DNA of 64,000 nt, taken from NCBI RefSeq assembly GCF_030294985.1, contig NZ_AP024718.1, positions 806,001 through 870,000 of the forward strand, in the 5' to 3' direction. The DNA comes from Methylomarinovum tepidoasis. GTDB taxonomy: Bacteria > Pseudomonadota > Gammaproteobacteria > Methylococcales > Methylothermaceae. How positions within the stretch are numbered: the first letter of the stretch is position 1; every line of letters begins with the position of its first letter. The position numbers were made by a program, and so were the translations under genes. The notes below the pieces were generated by a model. The model did no database searches, had not been told where the DNA came from, and saw nothing but the letters and a program-made list of their open reading frames with translations. Positions 42,418 through 50,570 of this stretch are shown here, piece after piece.

Positions 42418-42663
42418 ATGAGCGAAAAAGCCATTGCCACGGTTTCCCAGGCATCCCAATACGATACCGGATCGCTGCTGCTGGGGACGACCCTGACGGT
42501 CGCCGCCCTGATCCTGGTGCCCGCCATGGCCTCCCGGCTGGGATTGGGTTCGGCCCTGACCGGGGCGATGCGCATGGCGCTGATGCGCGCCTCGAGCCGA
42601 GCGGTCAGTGGCGGCAAGGCCGAGGAATGTGGCGATGCGGGCGGGGGGTTCAGCTGTCATTGA
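42418..42663 (+). CDS. Small membrane protein with Cys/His tail
   Basis: An 81-residue protein with one or two predicted membrane helices (TGSLLLGTTLTVAALILVPAMA) and a C-terminal EECGDAGGGFSCH with two cysteines and a histidine. The frame continues upstream to 42274, but the ATG at 42418 has GAGGT and lies after the promoter at 42347-42375. A strong terminator follows at 42697-42722. I do not recognise the family; the metal-binding role is inferred from the tail and the neighbouring copper genes. Confidence 0.6.
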   Translation: MSEKAIATVSQASQYDTGSLLLGTTLTVAALILVPAMASRLGLGSALTGAMRMALMRASSRAVSGGKAEECGDAGGGFSCH

Positions 42664-42696
42664 GTTTCCGAATCTTCCAACCTGTCGGCTGGAGAA

Positions 42697-42722
42697 GGGC
42701 GCCAGGGAAGGCGCCCGTTTTT
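42697..42722 (+). terminator. Rho-independent terminator after the small membrane protein
   Basis: A perfect seven-pair stem (GGGCGCC with GGCGCCC), six-base loop and a T5 run. It makes the gene at 42418-42663 its own transcript. The next gene (42781) probably has its own promoter; TAGAAT near 42738 is a possible -10. Confidence 0.85.
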
Positions 42723-42780
42723 ATCCCCCAAGGCCGGTGTTAGAATCGCAGGGTCGGTATTGCAACCCCAAGTGGATTGA

Positions 42781-42963
42781 ATGAGCGAAGAAAAACCCAG
42801 CTGCGATCTCTGTTCCCTGCCGGTGGAAATCCCCGATTTCGAATTGAAGACCAAAGACGGCGTCAAGCGCTTCTGCTGCGAGGGCTGTCTGGGGATCTAC
42901 CGCATGCTGCACGAGGACGAGATCGTCGAAGATCCGCAAACCGCGGAAGAAAAAACCAAGTAG
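42781..42963 (+). CDS. Stand-alone copper-ATPase metal-binding domain (CcoI N-terminal type)
   Basis: A 60-residue protein with Cys8-x2-Cys11 (CDLCSLPVE) and Cys32-Cys33-x2-Cys36 (RFCCEGCLGIYRML). This is the pattern of the N-terminal domain of CcoI/FixI-type P-type ATPases (PF12156, putative metal-binding domain of cation-transport ATPase), here without the rest of the ATPase. It is a likely soluble cytoplasmic copper chaperone. It heads a run with 42973-43395, 43395-43991 and copA. Confidence 0.8.
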   Translation: MSEEKPSCDLCSLPVEIPDFELKTKDGVKRFCCEGCLGIYRMLHEDEIVEDPQTAEEKTK

Positions 42964-42972
42964 GAGGCGATC

Positions 42973-43395
42973 ATGGCCCACGTACACGGTGACAACAAAA
43001 AAATGGCCGAGGCGGCCGCCAAGGCGGCAATGCCGGGACCGATGGCGCCCCACGGTCCCATGCCGATGGGGCCCGGACCCCACGGCCCGATGATGGAAAT
43101 GCACAACATGATGCACGGTGCCGCCGGCAATCCCGGCGCCCATGTGGTCAAAGCCGCGGCCCAGGGGGCCGCCGTCACTGCCGGAGGAGGTCTGATGCGT
43201 CGTCTGTCCCGTCACCCGTTGTTGATGTTCGGTCTCGGCGTGGTCGCCGGGGTCGTGGTGTACAAGTACCGTAAGGAAATCATCGCCACGGTCGCCAGCG
43301 TCGGCGAGAAAGGCAAGGACTTCGTGCTGAGCACCAAGGAAAACCTGGAAGACATCGTCGCCGAAACCCAGGAAGAAGGCGAAAGCAAGTCCTGA
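42973..43395 (+). CDS. Met/His-rich one-helix membrane protein
   Basis: A 140-residue protein. Residues about 18-55 are a Met/His/Pro/Gly-rich repeat region (PMAPHGPMPMGPGPHGPMMEMHNMMHG), resembling soft-metal-binding tails. One predicted helix (HPLLMFGLGVVAGVVVYKY) follows, then a charged C-terminal segment (about 106-140). It has no signal peptide. Its last codon overlaps the next ORF. A copper-binding partner of CopA is a reasonable inference; family not recognised. Confidence 0.7.
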   Translation: MAHVHGDNKKMAEAAAKAAMPGPMAPHGPMPMGPGPHGPMMEMHNMMHGAAGNPGAHVVKAAAQGAAVTAGGGLMRRLSRHPLLMFGLGVVAGVVVYKYRKEIIATVASVGEKGKDFVLSTKENLEDIVAETQEEGESKS

Positions 43396-43991
43396 TGCTC
43401 ACCCGCAAGATCGTCCTGCGCTACCGTGCCCCCGGGCACGTGCGCTTCCAGCTGCCGCCGCAGTTGTGCCAGCCGCCGGCAGCTCAGGAACTGGTGGCGG
43501 CGCTGCGGCAGGTGGACGGGGTGTACCGGGTGCGTCTCGGCGGCAACAAGCTGTCGATCCGCTATCACGAGCCTTTCGTATCCTTCCGGGAGCTGGCCCA
43601 TCGCCTGCACCGCATCGTCACCGAACTGGAACGCAGCGGCAAGCTGAAAGCCCGCCCGCCGGCGCTCCGCCGCCCGCTGCTGACGCGGGTGAAGGAAAGC
43701 CGGCCGGTGGCGTGGCTGCGGCATCAGCTTCAGGCCCTCAGGGAAACCGCCACCGCCTTCGGCATTCTCGCCCGCCGCGGGGTGCTGGGGAAAGGCGGCG
43801 CCATCATCGAGGATCCGCGGAAGTTCGCCTTCGAGTTCGCCAACGACGTGCTGGTGCTGTATCTCATCAGGATCCACTGGCACCGCATCGTCCACGACTG
43901 GATCCCCCATCCGGTCAAGAACCGCTACAACTGGGCGGCGGTGTTCTACCTGACCTATCTGCTGGTGAAGTCGCGGCTGCCGAAGCATTAG
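43395..43991 (+). CDS. HMA-like domain protein with C-terminal membrane-proximal region
   Basis: A 198-residue protein whose first 80 residues resemble the degenerate HMA_2-type domain of heavy-metal ATPases (IVLRYRAPGHVRFQLPP, QVDGVYRVRLGGNKLSIRYHE) but lack the CxxC. The rest is basic and hydrophobic (HRIVHDWIPHPVKNRYNWAAVFYLTYLL) and may attach to the membrane. It overlaps the previous ORF by one base, so it is translationally coupled. A related non-CxxC domain lies at the N-terminus of the CopA that follows, so the two may share a partner or site. Confidence 0.65.
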   Translation: MLTRKIVLRYRAPGHVRFQLPPQLCQPPAAQELVAALRQVDGVYRVRLGGNKLSIRYHEPFVSFRELAHRLHRIVTELERSGKLKARPPALRRPLLTRVKESRPVAWLRHQLQALRETATAFGILARRGVLGKGGAIIEDPRKFAFEFANDVLVLYLIRIHWHRIVHDWIPHPVKNRYNWAAVFYLTYLLVKSRLPKH

Positions 43992-44011
43992 CCATATTCA
44001 CGCTGTGGTGG

Positions 44012-44113
44012 GGCCGCAGGGAACGGGTTCCGGAGACGCCGTGAACCCTTCCCTGGGGGCTCGATACTCGGCCATCCAGGCCGAGTACGCTCCTCCACCC
44101 GTTCCCTGCGGCC
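44012..44113. repeat. Nested palindrome upstream of copA
   Basis: Outer 17-base perfect arms at 44012-44028 (GGCCGCAGGGAACGGGT) and 44097-44113. Within, TACTCGGCC and GGCCGAGTA (44065-44073 and 44079-44087) are nine-base perfect arms around ATCCA. It lies in the 141-base gap before copA. Its architecture resembles the palindromes at 19.8 and 55.7 kb but its sequence is different. It could be a dispersed element or a structured leader. Confidence 0.85.
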
Positions 44114-44132
44114 TCAGAATTGGGGAAATACG

Positions 44133-46571
44133 ATGCCGAAACATTTCCAGATCGCCCACCGGTTGAGAAGAAGGATCCGTATCGTCTCGCCCGTGCTCAA
44201 GGGCGATCCGGAAAAGACCTACCTGTTCGAGATCCTCCTCACCAAGCGGCCGGAGGTCAAGCAGGTCAAGGCGGTGCCGGAGATCGGCTCGGTCACCATC
44301 TGGTTCGATCCCAAGGCCCTGCCGGCCGAGAACCTGCTCAGGATCTGCGACGCCATTTTGGAAAACCTGGCCACCGCCAGACCGCGGATCGTCGAGAAAA
44401 AGCCCGTCGATCCCAACGCCCCGGTGGTGGAGACCCAGCTCGCCGTCGAGGGCATGACCTGCGCCTCCTGCGCTTTGCTGATCGAAATGCTTTTGCAGCG
44501 CGATCCGCGCATCCGCGAGGTGCAGGTCAACTTCGCCAGCGAGACCGCCACCGTCTGCGGGGCCTTACCCAAGGAGGACATCTACCGCCTGATCGAGAAG
44601 CTCGGCTACCGCGCCCATCCCCTCGATACCCTGAGTCAGCGCAAACTGCTGATGGAACGCGAGCGCCGGCGCATCGAAGAGGCCCGGAGGCGCTTTGCCC
44701 GTGCCGCCCTGCTCAGCGCTCCCGCCATCGTCATCGCCATGGTCATGCCCAAAGCGCGGATCTGGCACTGGGTCCAGTTCTTCCTCACCACCCCGGTGGT
44801 TTTCGGCAGCGGCCGGCCTTTCTTCGACAAGGCCCTCGCCCTGGCCAAGCAGCGCCGCGCCAACATGGACACCCTGGTGGCCCTGGGCACCGGCGCCGCC
44901 TACGGCTACAGTGTGCCGGCCCTGCTGTTGGGGCGCCACCGCGAGCTCTACTTCGAGGCCGCCGCCGGCATCATCACCTTCGTGCTTCTGGGGCGCTGGC
45001 TGGAGGAGAAGGCCAAGGGCCAGGCCCACGAGGCCATCTTCAAACTGCTCGACCTGCAGCCGGAGACCGCCACCCGGATCCGCGACGGCAGGGAGGAGAC
45101 CGTCCCCATCGACCAGATCCAGGTGGGCGACATCCTCCTGGTCCGGCCCGGCGAGCGTATTCCCACCGACGGCGAGGTGATCGAGGGCACCACCACCGTC
45201 GACGAATCCATGCTCACCGGTGAGCCCATGCCGGTGGTGAAAAATCCTGGCGATAAGGTGTATGGCGGCTGCATCAATGGCCCTGGGGCCTTCAAGATGA
45301 AGGCGACCGCGGTGGGGCCGGACACGGTGCTGGCGGGCATCGTCCAAATGGTGGACCAGGCCCAGGCCAGCAAGCTGCCGATCCAGAAGACCGTGGACAG
45401 GATCTCCGCCGTGTTCGTGCCCACGGTGATGGGGATCTCGGCCCTGACCTTCGGCGGCTGGCTGGCGGCCGGGGCCCGTTTCACCACCGCCCTCGGCAAC
45501 GCCATCTCGGTGCTGCTGATCGCCTGTCCCTGTGCCCTGGGGCTGGCGACCCCGGCGGCGATCATGGTGGGCACCGGCCAGGCGGCCCGCCGCGGCATCT
45601 ACATCAAGAACGGCGAGAGCCTGGAACTGGCGGCCCATCTGACCGCCGTCGTCTTCGACAAGACCGGCACCATCACCGAGGGCCGGCCCCAGGTGACCGA
45701 CTTCGTGCCCTTGAGCGACCGGGTCGAGGACACCACCCTGCTGGCCTGGATCGCCGGGGCCGAGGTGCGCTCGGAACACTTCCTCGCCCGTGCCATCGTC
45801 GAGTACGCCCAGGACCAGGGCGTGGAACCGGCCCCGGCGGAAGACTTCGAAACCCGGCCCGGAGAGGGCATCGCCGCCGAAGTGGACGGCCACCGGCTGC
45901 TGATCGGCAATCAGGCTTGGCTGGCGCGTCACGAGGTACCGCTGGAAGGGCTGGAAACCGCGGTGGAACGGCTGGCCGAAGCGGGCAAGACCCCGGTATT
46001 CGTGGCCCTCGACGGCTGGCCGGCGGCGCTGATCGGCATCGCCGACCGGCCCCGGCCCAACGCCCGCACCGCCATCGAGCGCCTCCACCGGATGGGCATC
46101 CGCACCCTGATGGTGACCGGCGACGTGGAAACCGCGGCCCGCTGCATCGCCCGGCAGGTCGGAATCGACGAGGTCGTGGCCCACGCCAGGCCCGACGACA
46201 AGCTCAGGATCATCCGCCGGCTCCAGGCCGAAGGCGAAAAGGTGGGGATGATCGGTGACGGCATCAACGACGCCCCGGCCCTGGCGGCCGCCGACGTCAG
46301 CTTCGCCGTCGGCAGCGGTACCGACATCGCCATCCACGCCGCCGACATCACCCTGGTCCAGGGCGACATCGAAAAGGTCGCCGAGGCCATCGACATCTCC
46401 GCCTTCACCCTGCGGGTCATCCGCCAGAACCTGGCCTGGGCCTTCGGCTACAACACCGTGGCGATTCCGGTGGCGGCCCTGGGCCGGCTCAATCCCATGA
46501 TCGCCTCCGGCGCCATGGCCCTCAGTTCGGTGTCGGTGGTGCTCAATTCCCTGCGGCTGCAGCGGCGCTGA
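44133..46571 (+). CDS. copA: Copper-translocating P-type ATPase (CopA-like)
   Basis: Pumps Cu(I) across the inner membrane. The 812 residues begin with an HMA_2-type domain lacking CxxC (about 1-85), then a canonical HMA with GMTCASC (Cys110, Cys113). The P-type core follows: CPC at Cys465-Pro-Cys467, phosphorylation site DKTGT at Asp509, TGEP, GDGINDAPALAAADVSFAVGSGTDIA. The HxxTGEP-type actuator and C-terminal NAVAIPVAALGRLNP-like helix are as in CopA. No CueR-type operator was seen upstream. Expected direction is export to the periplasm, which could also load periplasmic cuproenzymes. Confidence 0.96.
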   Translation: MPKHFQIAHRLRRRIRIVSPVLKGDPEKTYLFEILLTKRPEVKQVKAVPEIGSVTIWFDPKALPAENLLRICDAILENLATARPRIVEKKPVDPNAPVVETQLAVEGMTCASCALLIEMLLQRDPRIREVQVNFASETATVCGALPKEDIYRLIEKLGYRAHPLDTLSQRKLLMERERRRIEEARRRFARAALLSAPAIVIAMVMPKARIWHWVQFFLTTPVVFGSGRPFFDKALALAKQRRANMDTLVALGTGAAYGYSVPALLLGRHRELYFEAAAGIITFVLLGRWLEEKAKGQAHEAIFKLLDLQPETATRIRDGREETVPIDQIQVGDILLVRPGERIPTDGEVIEGTTTVDESMLTGEPMPVVKNPGDKVYGGCINGPGAFKMKATAVGPDTVLAGIVQMVDQAQASKLPIQKTVDRISAVFVPTVMGISALTFGGWLAAGARFTTALGNAISVLLIACPCALGLATPAAIMVGTGQAARRGIYIKNGESLELAAHLTAVVFDKTGTITEGRPQVTDFVPLSDRVEDTTLLAWIAGAEVRSEHFLARAIVEYAQDQGVEPAPAEDFETRPGEGIAAEVDGHRLLIGNQAWLARHEVPLEGLETAVERLAEAGKTPVFVALDGWPAALIGIADRPRPNARTAIERLHRMGIRTLMVTGDVETAARCIARQVGIDEVVAHARPDDKLRIIRRLQAEGEKVGMIGDGINDAPALAAADVSFAVGSGTDIAIHAADITLVQGDIEKVAEAIDISAFTLRVIRQNLAWAFGYNTVAIPVAALGRLNPMIASGAMALSSVSVVLNSLRLQRR

Positions 46572-46573
46572 CG

Positions 46574-46672
46574 ATGACGCGAAGCATCCTGCTGGTAGGA
46601 TGGCTGGTACCGGCTCTGGTTTGGGCCGATCCGGTCGGCCTCGCCGTCGATCTTCAGGTGCAGACTCAGAAA
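46574..46672 (+). pseudogene. Truncated signal-peptide-bearing gene cut by the IS
   Basis: Begins three bases after the copA stop. The first 33 codons (TRSILLVGWLVPALVWADPVG plus a short mature part) are a Sec signal peptide, then the frame runs into the IS end. No continuation is evident on the far side of the element, so the rest of the gene is probably deleted. It was most likely the next member of the copper operon. Its identity cannot be told from what remains. Confidence 0.7.
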
Positions 46673-47301
46673 GTGTCAAGCCCCGTGAGATTATATACAC
46701 GTTTTTTGAAGAGTTCCGGCCGCTTCTTCTGCCAGTCTTTGAGAGCCTGTACTGGTGAGATGTATCCCAGGGCCTTCTGGGGGATCTGATGGTTGTAGAC
46801 GCTGGCATACTGCATCAGGGCCCGTTCCAGATCCTGGCTGCTGCGGAAGCGGGTGGTTTTGAGGATTTCGGCGATCCGACCGTTGAAGCGTTCTACGGAG
46901 GGGGCGTTTTCTCCTTCCTTGGCGGCGATCAGTTCCTTGAGATTGGAGAGGCCATGGCGACGCAGCAGCCGGTCCAGGGCCGAGCGGGACATCTCGGGAT
47001 GGATGAAGCGGTGAACGACCGCCAGCAGGTCGTCCAGGGGCAACAGCAGGGTTTCGCGCAGACAGACGACGATCGCTTCCTGCTGCGGGGTCAGGGGGGC
47101 ATGGATGCGATGGGGCCGGTGCGAGGCGTCCTCGACCGAATCGCGCTGGCGCCACTTGCGGATGGTATGACGATGAACCTCGTATTTCCTGGCCAGGACC
47201 GTGGCCGGCAGCTTGGAGTTCTGGATCTCCCGGCGGATCTCGGGCGTGGTGCGGGCTTTCTTGTGGAGACGAGAGACCCAGGCTTCCTCCTCGTCCGTCA
47301 A
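46666..47301 (-). pseudogene. IS481-family transposase, catalytic core deleted
   Basis: The N-terminal helix-turn-helix (LPATVLARKYEVHRHTIRKWRQRDS) and the first integrase part run to about residue 130 (NLKELIAAKEGE). The sequence then jumps in frame to the last motif VERFNGRIAEILKTTRF...YNHQIPQKALGYISPVQALKDW. About 100 residues, including the first two DDE aspartates, are missing against relatives of about 315 residues. The junction lies near 46890-46915. The protein cannot be an active transposase. Its frame ends just outside the left IS end. Confidence 0.85.
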
Positions 47302-47412
47302 GCTTGAGTCGTCTTTCCGGCCTGGGACTCTGCCATCAGCTCGCTCAGAACATCCCAGGCTCGGAACAAAGGATAGCTCCTCTTGGGGATATGATCACAC
47401 GGGACCCAACAC
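46673..47412. mobile_element. IS481-family insertion element, internally deleted
   Basis: Imperfect terminal inverted repeats GTGTcaaGcCCCGTGaGAT (46673) and GTGTtggGtCCCGTGtGAT (from 47412 inward) share 14 or more positions over about 28 bases. The element is 740 bases; full relatives are about 1.0-1.1 kb. No target-site duplication is clear, so the right flank may have been rearranged. The only ORF is the broken transposase on the minus strand. Confidence 0.8.
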
Positions 47413-47497
47413 CTATGATCTTTGAGTGAGCGCTCATTCATGCGATTGCCCTGGAATGGTTGGTTTCTTGAATCGGCATGATGGTAAGATTCGCCCC

Positions 47498-48229
47498 ATG
47501 GATCTTGGCCCGGAAAGCGGTTTTTTGTCTCAGATCGAAATCCTCCCCTCCCTGATCTGCGCCGATCCCAACCGCCGCCTCGAGGCGGTTCGGGAACTGG
47601 AATCTCTCGGGGTGGACGGTCTGCACGTGGACATTCTCGATGGTCACTTCAGCCCTTCGCTGCCGCTGGGGATCGAGGCGGTCAGACAGCTGCGGCGGGA
47701 GACCGGACTGCCGTTCGACGCCCACCTGATGGTGGCCGACCATGCCTATTTCATCGACGCCCTGCTCGACTGCGGGGTGCAGCGCCTCTGTTTCCATGCG
47801 GAAGCCGAACCCCACATCGACCGTTGGTTGCAGACGATTCAGGCGGCTGGGGTCGCGCCCGGGGTGGCCTTGAAGCCGGCTACTCCGTTGAGCGTGCTGG
47901 AATACTGCCTCGAGCGCATCGATTTCGCCCTGCTGATGCTCATCAATCCCGGCTTTGCCGGTCACAAGGGGGAGGCTCAGGTGCCTTACGCCCGGCGCAA
48001 GGTGGCCGCTTGCCGCCGTTTCCTCGACGAACGCGGGGCAGGCCATGTCGCCATCGAGATCGACGGCCGGGTCGGCTTCGACAATCTGGCCGATCTGGTG
48101 GCGGCCGGGGCTGACCGGCTGGTGGCCGGCACCCGCAGCCTGTTCCACCCCAAGGGCAGCCTGGCGGACAATCTGGCCCGGATGCGGCGTCTGGCCGCCG
48201 AGGGACTGAAAAGGAGGAAGGATGGCTGA
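47498..48229 (+). CDS. rpe: Ribulose-phosphate 3-epimerase family protein
   Basis: A 243-residue TIM-barrel epimerase. Conserved blocks are ILPSLICAD (N-terminal strand), LHVDILDGHFSPSLPLG (metal His-Asp), FDAHLMVAD, MLINPGFAGHKG and IEIDGRVGFDNL. Canonical Rpe has VDGGI/V at the last block; GR replaces GG here, so D-allulose-6-phosphate epimerase or another sugar-phosphate substrate is possible. I place the start at ATG 47498; the longer frame to 47426 is not supported by an SD. Its upstream neighbour is the IS. The stop overlaps ybgC. Confidence 0.78.
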   Translation: MDLGPESGFLSQIEILPSLICADPNRRLEAVRELESLGVDGLHVDILDGHFSPSLPLGIEAVRQLRRETGLPFDAHLMVADHAYFIDALLDCGVQRLCFHAEAEPHIDRWLQTIQAAGVAPGVALKPATPLSVLEYCLERIDFALLMLINPGFAGHKGEAQVPYARRKVAACRRFLDERGAGHVAIEIDGRVGFDNLADLVAAGADRLVAGTRSLFHPKGSLADNLARMRRLAAEGLKRRKDG

Positions 48230-48623
48230 ATTTACCTGGCCGGTGCGGGTCTATTACGAGGACACCGACGCCGGCGGCGTGGTCTATTACGCCAATTACC
48301 TGAGATTCTTCGAGCGGACGCGGACGGAATTTTTGCGCGCCCTGGGGTTCGAACAGGATGAACTGAGCGCGCGGGAGGGAATTTTGTTCGTGGTGCGCTC
48401 GGTACAGGCCGATTACCGCCGTCCGGCCCGTTTCAACGATCTGCTGACGGTAAGCTGTGAGGTCGCCGAGGTCAAACGTGCCAGCCTGGTGTTCTTCCAG
48501 CAGGTGCGGCGCGGCGATGCGGTGCTGTGCGAGGCGGCGGTGCGAATCGCCTGTCTCGACGCCCGCAGTTTCCGTCCCAGACCGATTCCCCCCGCGCTGA
48601 TACAAAGGATTAAGGATTATTGA
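48222..48623 (+). CDS. ybgC: Tol-Pal-associated acyl-CoA thioesterase
   Basis: Hotdog-fold thioesterase of 133 residues, first gene of the tol operon. The family signature VYYEDTDAGGVVYYANYLRFFERTRTEFLRALG contains the catalytic Asp. It overlaps the epimerase gene and ends in a TGATG overlap with tolQ. Confidence 0.95.
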   Translation: MAEFTWPVRVYYEDTDAGGVVYYANYLRFFERTRTEFLRALGFEQDELSAREGILFVVRSVQADYRRPARFNDLLTVSCEVAEVKRASLVFFQQVRRGDAVLCEAAVRIACLDARSFRPRPIPPALIQRIKDY

Positions 48624-49294
48624 TGGGCAGCATTTCGATCCTGGATCTGATCGCCGGCGCCAGCCCGGTGGTGCAGGCGGTGATGGCGCTGCTTTTGACC
48701 GCCTCGCTGGCTTCGTGGGCGCTGATCTTCCGCAAGTCGCGTCAGCTGGGCGAGGCGGGACGGGCGGCGGAGGCGTTCGAGGCCCGCTTCTGGTCCGGCA
48801 TCGATCTGGCGGATCTTTACCGCCAGCTGGCCAAACGTGAGGCGGTGGCCGGAATGGAGGCGGTGTTTTTCGCTGGCTACCGGGAATTCGCCCGCCTGTT
48901 CCGCCAGAACGCCCCGGCAGGATTGCTGGCGGAGAACGTCGAACGCGCCATGGGGGTGGCCATCGGCCGCGAGCTGGACCGCCTCGACCAGCACCTGCCC
49001 CTGCTGGCCACGGTCGGTTCCACCAGCCCCTACGTGGGCCTGTTCGGCACCGTATGGGGGATCATGAACGCCTTCCGCGCCCTGGGCCACGTGCAGCAAG
49101 CCACCCTGGCGCTGGTGGCGCCGGGCATCGCCGAGGCCCTGGTGGCCACTGCCATGGGGCTGTTCGCCGCCATTCCGGCGGTGATCGCCTACAACCGCTA
49201 CACCAGCCGCATCGACCGCCTCGGACGCCGCTACGAACGTTTCGCCGACGAGTTCCTCTGCCTGTTGCAGCGCAAGGCCCTGGAAAAAGCATGA
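48623..49294 (+). CDS. tolQ: Tol-Pal protein TolQ
   Basis: Inner-membrane proton-channel subunit that powers TolA. The 223 residues have three helices, including the MotA/ExbB-type domain GSTSPYVGLFGTVWGIMNAFRALG and GIAEALVATAMGLFAAIPAVIAYN. ATG 48623 shares its base with the ybgC stop. Partner of TolR. Confidence 0.96.
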   Translation: MGSISILDLIAGASPVVQAVMALLLTASLASWALIFRKSRQLGEAGRAAEAFEARFWSGIDLADLYRQLAKREAVAGMEAVFFAGYREFARLFRQNAPAGLLAENVERAMGVAIGRELDRLDQHLPLLATVGSTSPYVGLFGTVWGIMNAFRALGHVQQATLALVAPGIAEALVATAMGLFAAIPAVIAYNRYTSRIDRLGRRYERFADEFLCLLQRKALEKA

Positions 49295-49710
49295 AATCCC
49301 GCACGCCGCGCCGCCGTCCGCTGGCGGACATCAACGTGGTTCCCTACATCGATGTCACTCTGGTGCTGCTGATCATCTTCATGGTCACCGCCCCGCTGCT
49401 GCAGAACGGCGTGGACGTGAATCTGCCCCAGGCGGCCGCCAAGCCGGTTCCGCCCACGGACACCCCGCCGCTGATCGTCACCGTCGGGGCCGATGGCGGC
49501 TTCCGGGTCGATCTGGGCGGCGAGCGGGAAACCGTGGACGTCAAGACCCTGCTGGCCAAGGTGCAGGCGGTGCTGAAATACAAGCCCGGCACCAAGATCC
49601 TGGTGGCCGGCGACGACAAGGTGGCCTACGGGCGGGTGGTCCAGGTGATGGCGGCGCTGCAGCGGGCCGGCGTGGAACAGGTGGGGTTGCTGACCCGGCC
49701 GCCGTCATGA
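49291..49710 (+). CDS. tolR: Tol-Pal protein TolR
   Basis: 139 residues with one membrane helix and the functional Asp in INVVPYIDVTLVLLIIFMVTAP. The periplasmic domain ends in VQVMAALQRAGVEQVGLLT. ATG 49291 overlaps the tolQ stop (ATGA). The longer frame from 49054 is inside tolQ. Confidence 0.95.
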   Translation: MKSRTPRRRPLADINVVPYIDVTLVLLIIFMVTAPLLQNGVDVNLPQAAAKPVPPTDTPPLIVTVGADGGFRVDLGGERETVDVKTLLAKVQAVLKYKPGTKILVAGDDKVAYGRVVQVMAALQRAGVEQVGLLTRPPS

Positions 49711-50564
49711 GGGACTGGCTGATTCCCTGGCTCAAGTCCCTGGGACTTCACGGCGTGTTGCTGGCGGCGCTGCTGCTGGGCTGGCGGTCGGCGCCGACAC
49801 CGCCCCCGGCCCCGCCACCGCCGCCGGAAATCATCGAGGCGGTGGCGGTGGACGAGGCCGCGGTCCAGGAGCAGCTCCAGCGTCTCAAAGCCAGGGAACA
49901 GGCCGAAGTCCGGCGCCGTGAGCGGCTCAAGCGCCAGCGTCTGGCCGAGGAGCGGCGGCTGCGCCGATTGCGCCGCCGTCAGCAGGAGGAGCGCAAGCGT
50001 CTTCAGGCCCTGGCCGAAGCCAAACGCCGCAAGGCGGCCGAGGAAGCCCGGCGCCTGGCGGAACTGAAGCGGCGCCAGCGCGAGGAGGCCGAGCGCCTCA
50101 AGCGCCTGGAGGAAGCGCGCAAGGCGGCGGAACGCAGGCGTCTGGAGGAACAGAAACGCCGGGAGGCGGAAAGGAAGCGCAAGGCCGAGGAAGCCCGCCG
50201 CCGGGCCGAGGCGGAGAAAAAACGCAAGGCCCTCGAGGCCAAGCGCCGGGCGGAGCAGGAAAAGCGCCGCCGGGAAGTGGCCCGGCAGGTCAGCCAGACC
50301 GTGGCCCGGATCGCCCGGGCGGTGGAACGGGTGTGGCTGCGGCCGCCGGGTTTCCGTACCGGGCTTTCCTGTACAATTCGGGTTCAGGTGGCCCCGGGTG
50401 GCCGGGTGATCGGGGCGCGGGTGGTCAAATCCAGCGGCGACCCCCGTTTCGACCGCAGCGCCGAGGTGGCGGTGCGCAAGGCCTCGCCGCTGCCGATTCC
50501 GGACGACCCCGAGGTGGCCGGACAATTCCGGGAATTCAATTTCGTGTTCAAGCCGACAGGATAA
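49707..50564 (+). CDS. tolA: Tol-Pal protein TolA
   Basis: Inner-membrane protein that spans the periplasm. An N-terminal helix (HGVLLAALLLGW) is followed by a long, very basic and acidic coiled/helical region (about 40-200; KRQRLAEERRLRRLRRRQ, EEARRRAEAEKKRK). The C-terminal D3-like domain runs from about 205 (VWLRPPGFRTGLSCTIRVQVAPGGRVIGARVVKSSGDPRFDRSAEVAVRKASPLP). 285 residues; overlaps tolR by four bases. Confidence 0.93.
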   Translation: MRDWLIPWLKSLGLHGVLLAALLLGWRSAPTPPPAPPPPPEIIEAVAVDEAAVQEQLQRLKAREQAEVRRRERLKRQRLAEERRLRRLRRRQQEERKRLQALAEAKRRKAAEEARRLAELKRRQREEAERLKRLEEARKAAERRRLEEQKRREAERKRKAEEARRRAEAEKKRKALEAKRRAEQEKRRREVARQVSQTVARIARAVERVWLRPPGFRTGLSCTIRVQVAPGGRVIGARVVKSSGDPRFDRSAEVAVRKASPLPIPDDPEVAGQFREFNFVFKPTG

Positions 50565-50570
50565 TCTTCC

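Noticed and set aside
42418-42663. Possible methanobactin precursor
   Set aside because: The protein has a terminal CGDAGGGFSCH, but it is 81 residues with a long membrane segment; methanobactin precursors are short leader-core peptides and no mbnB/mbnC lies nearby.
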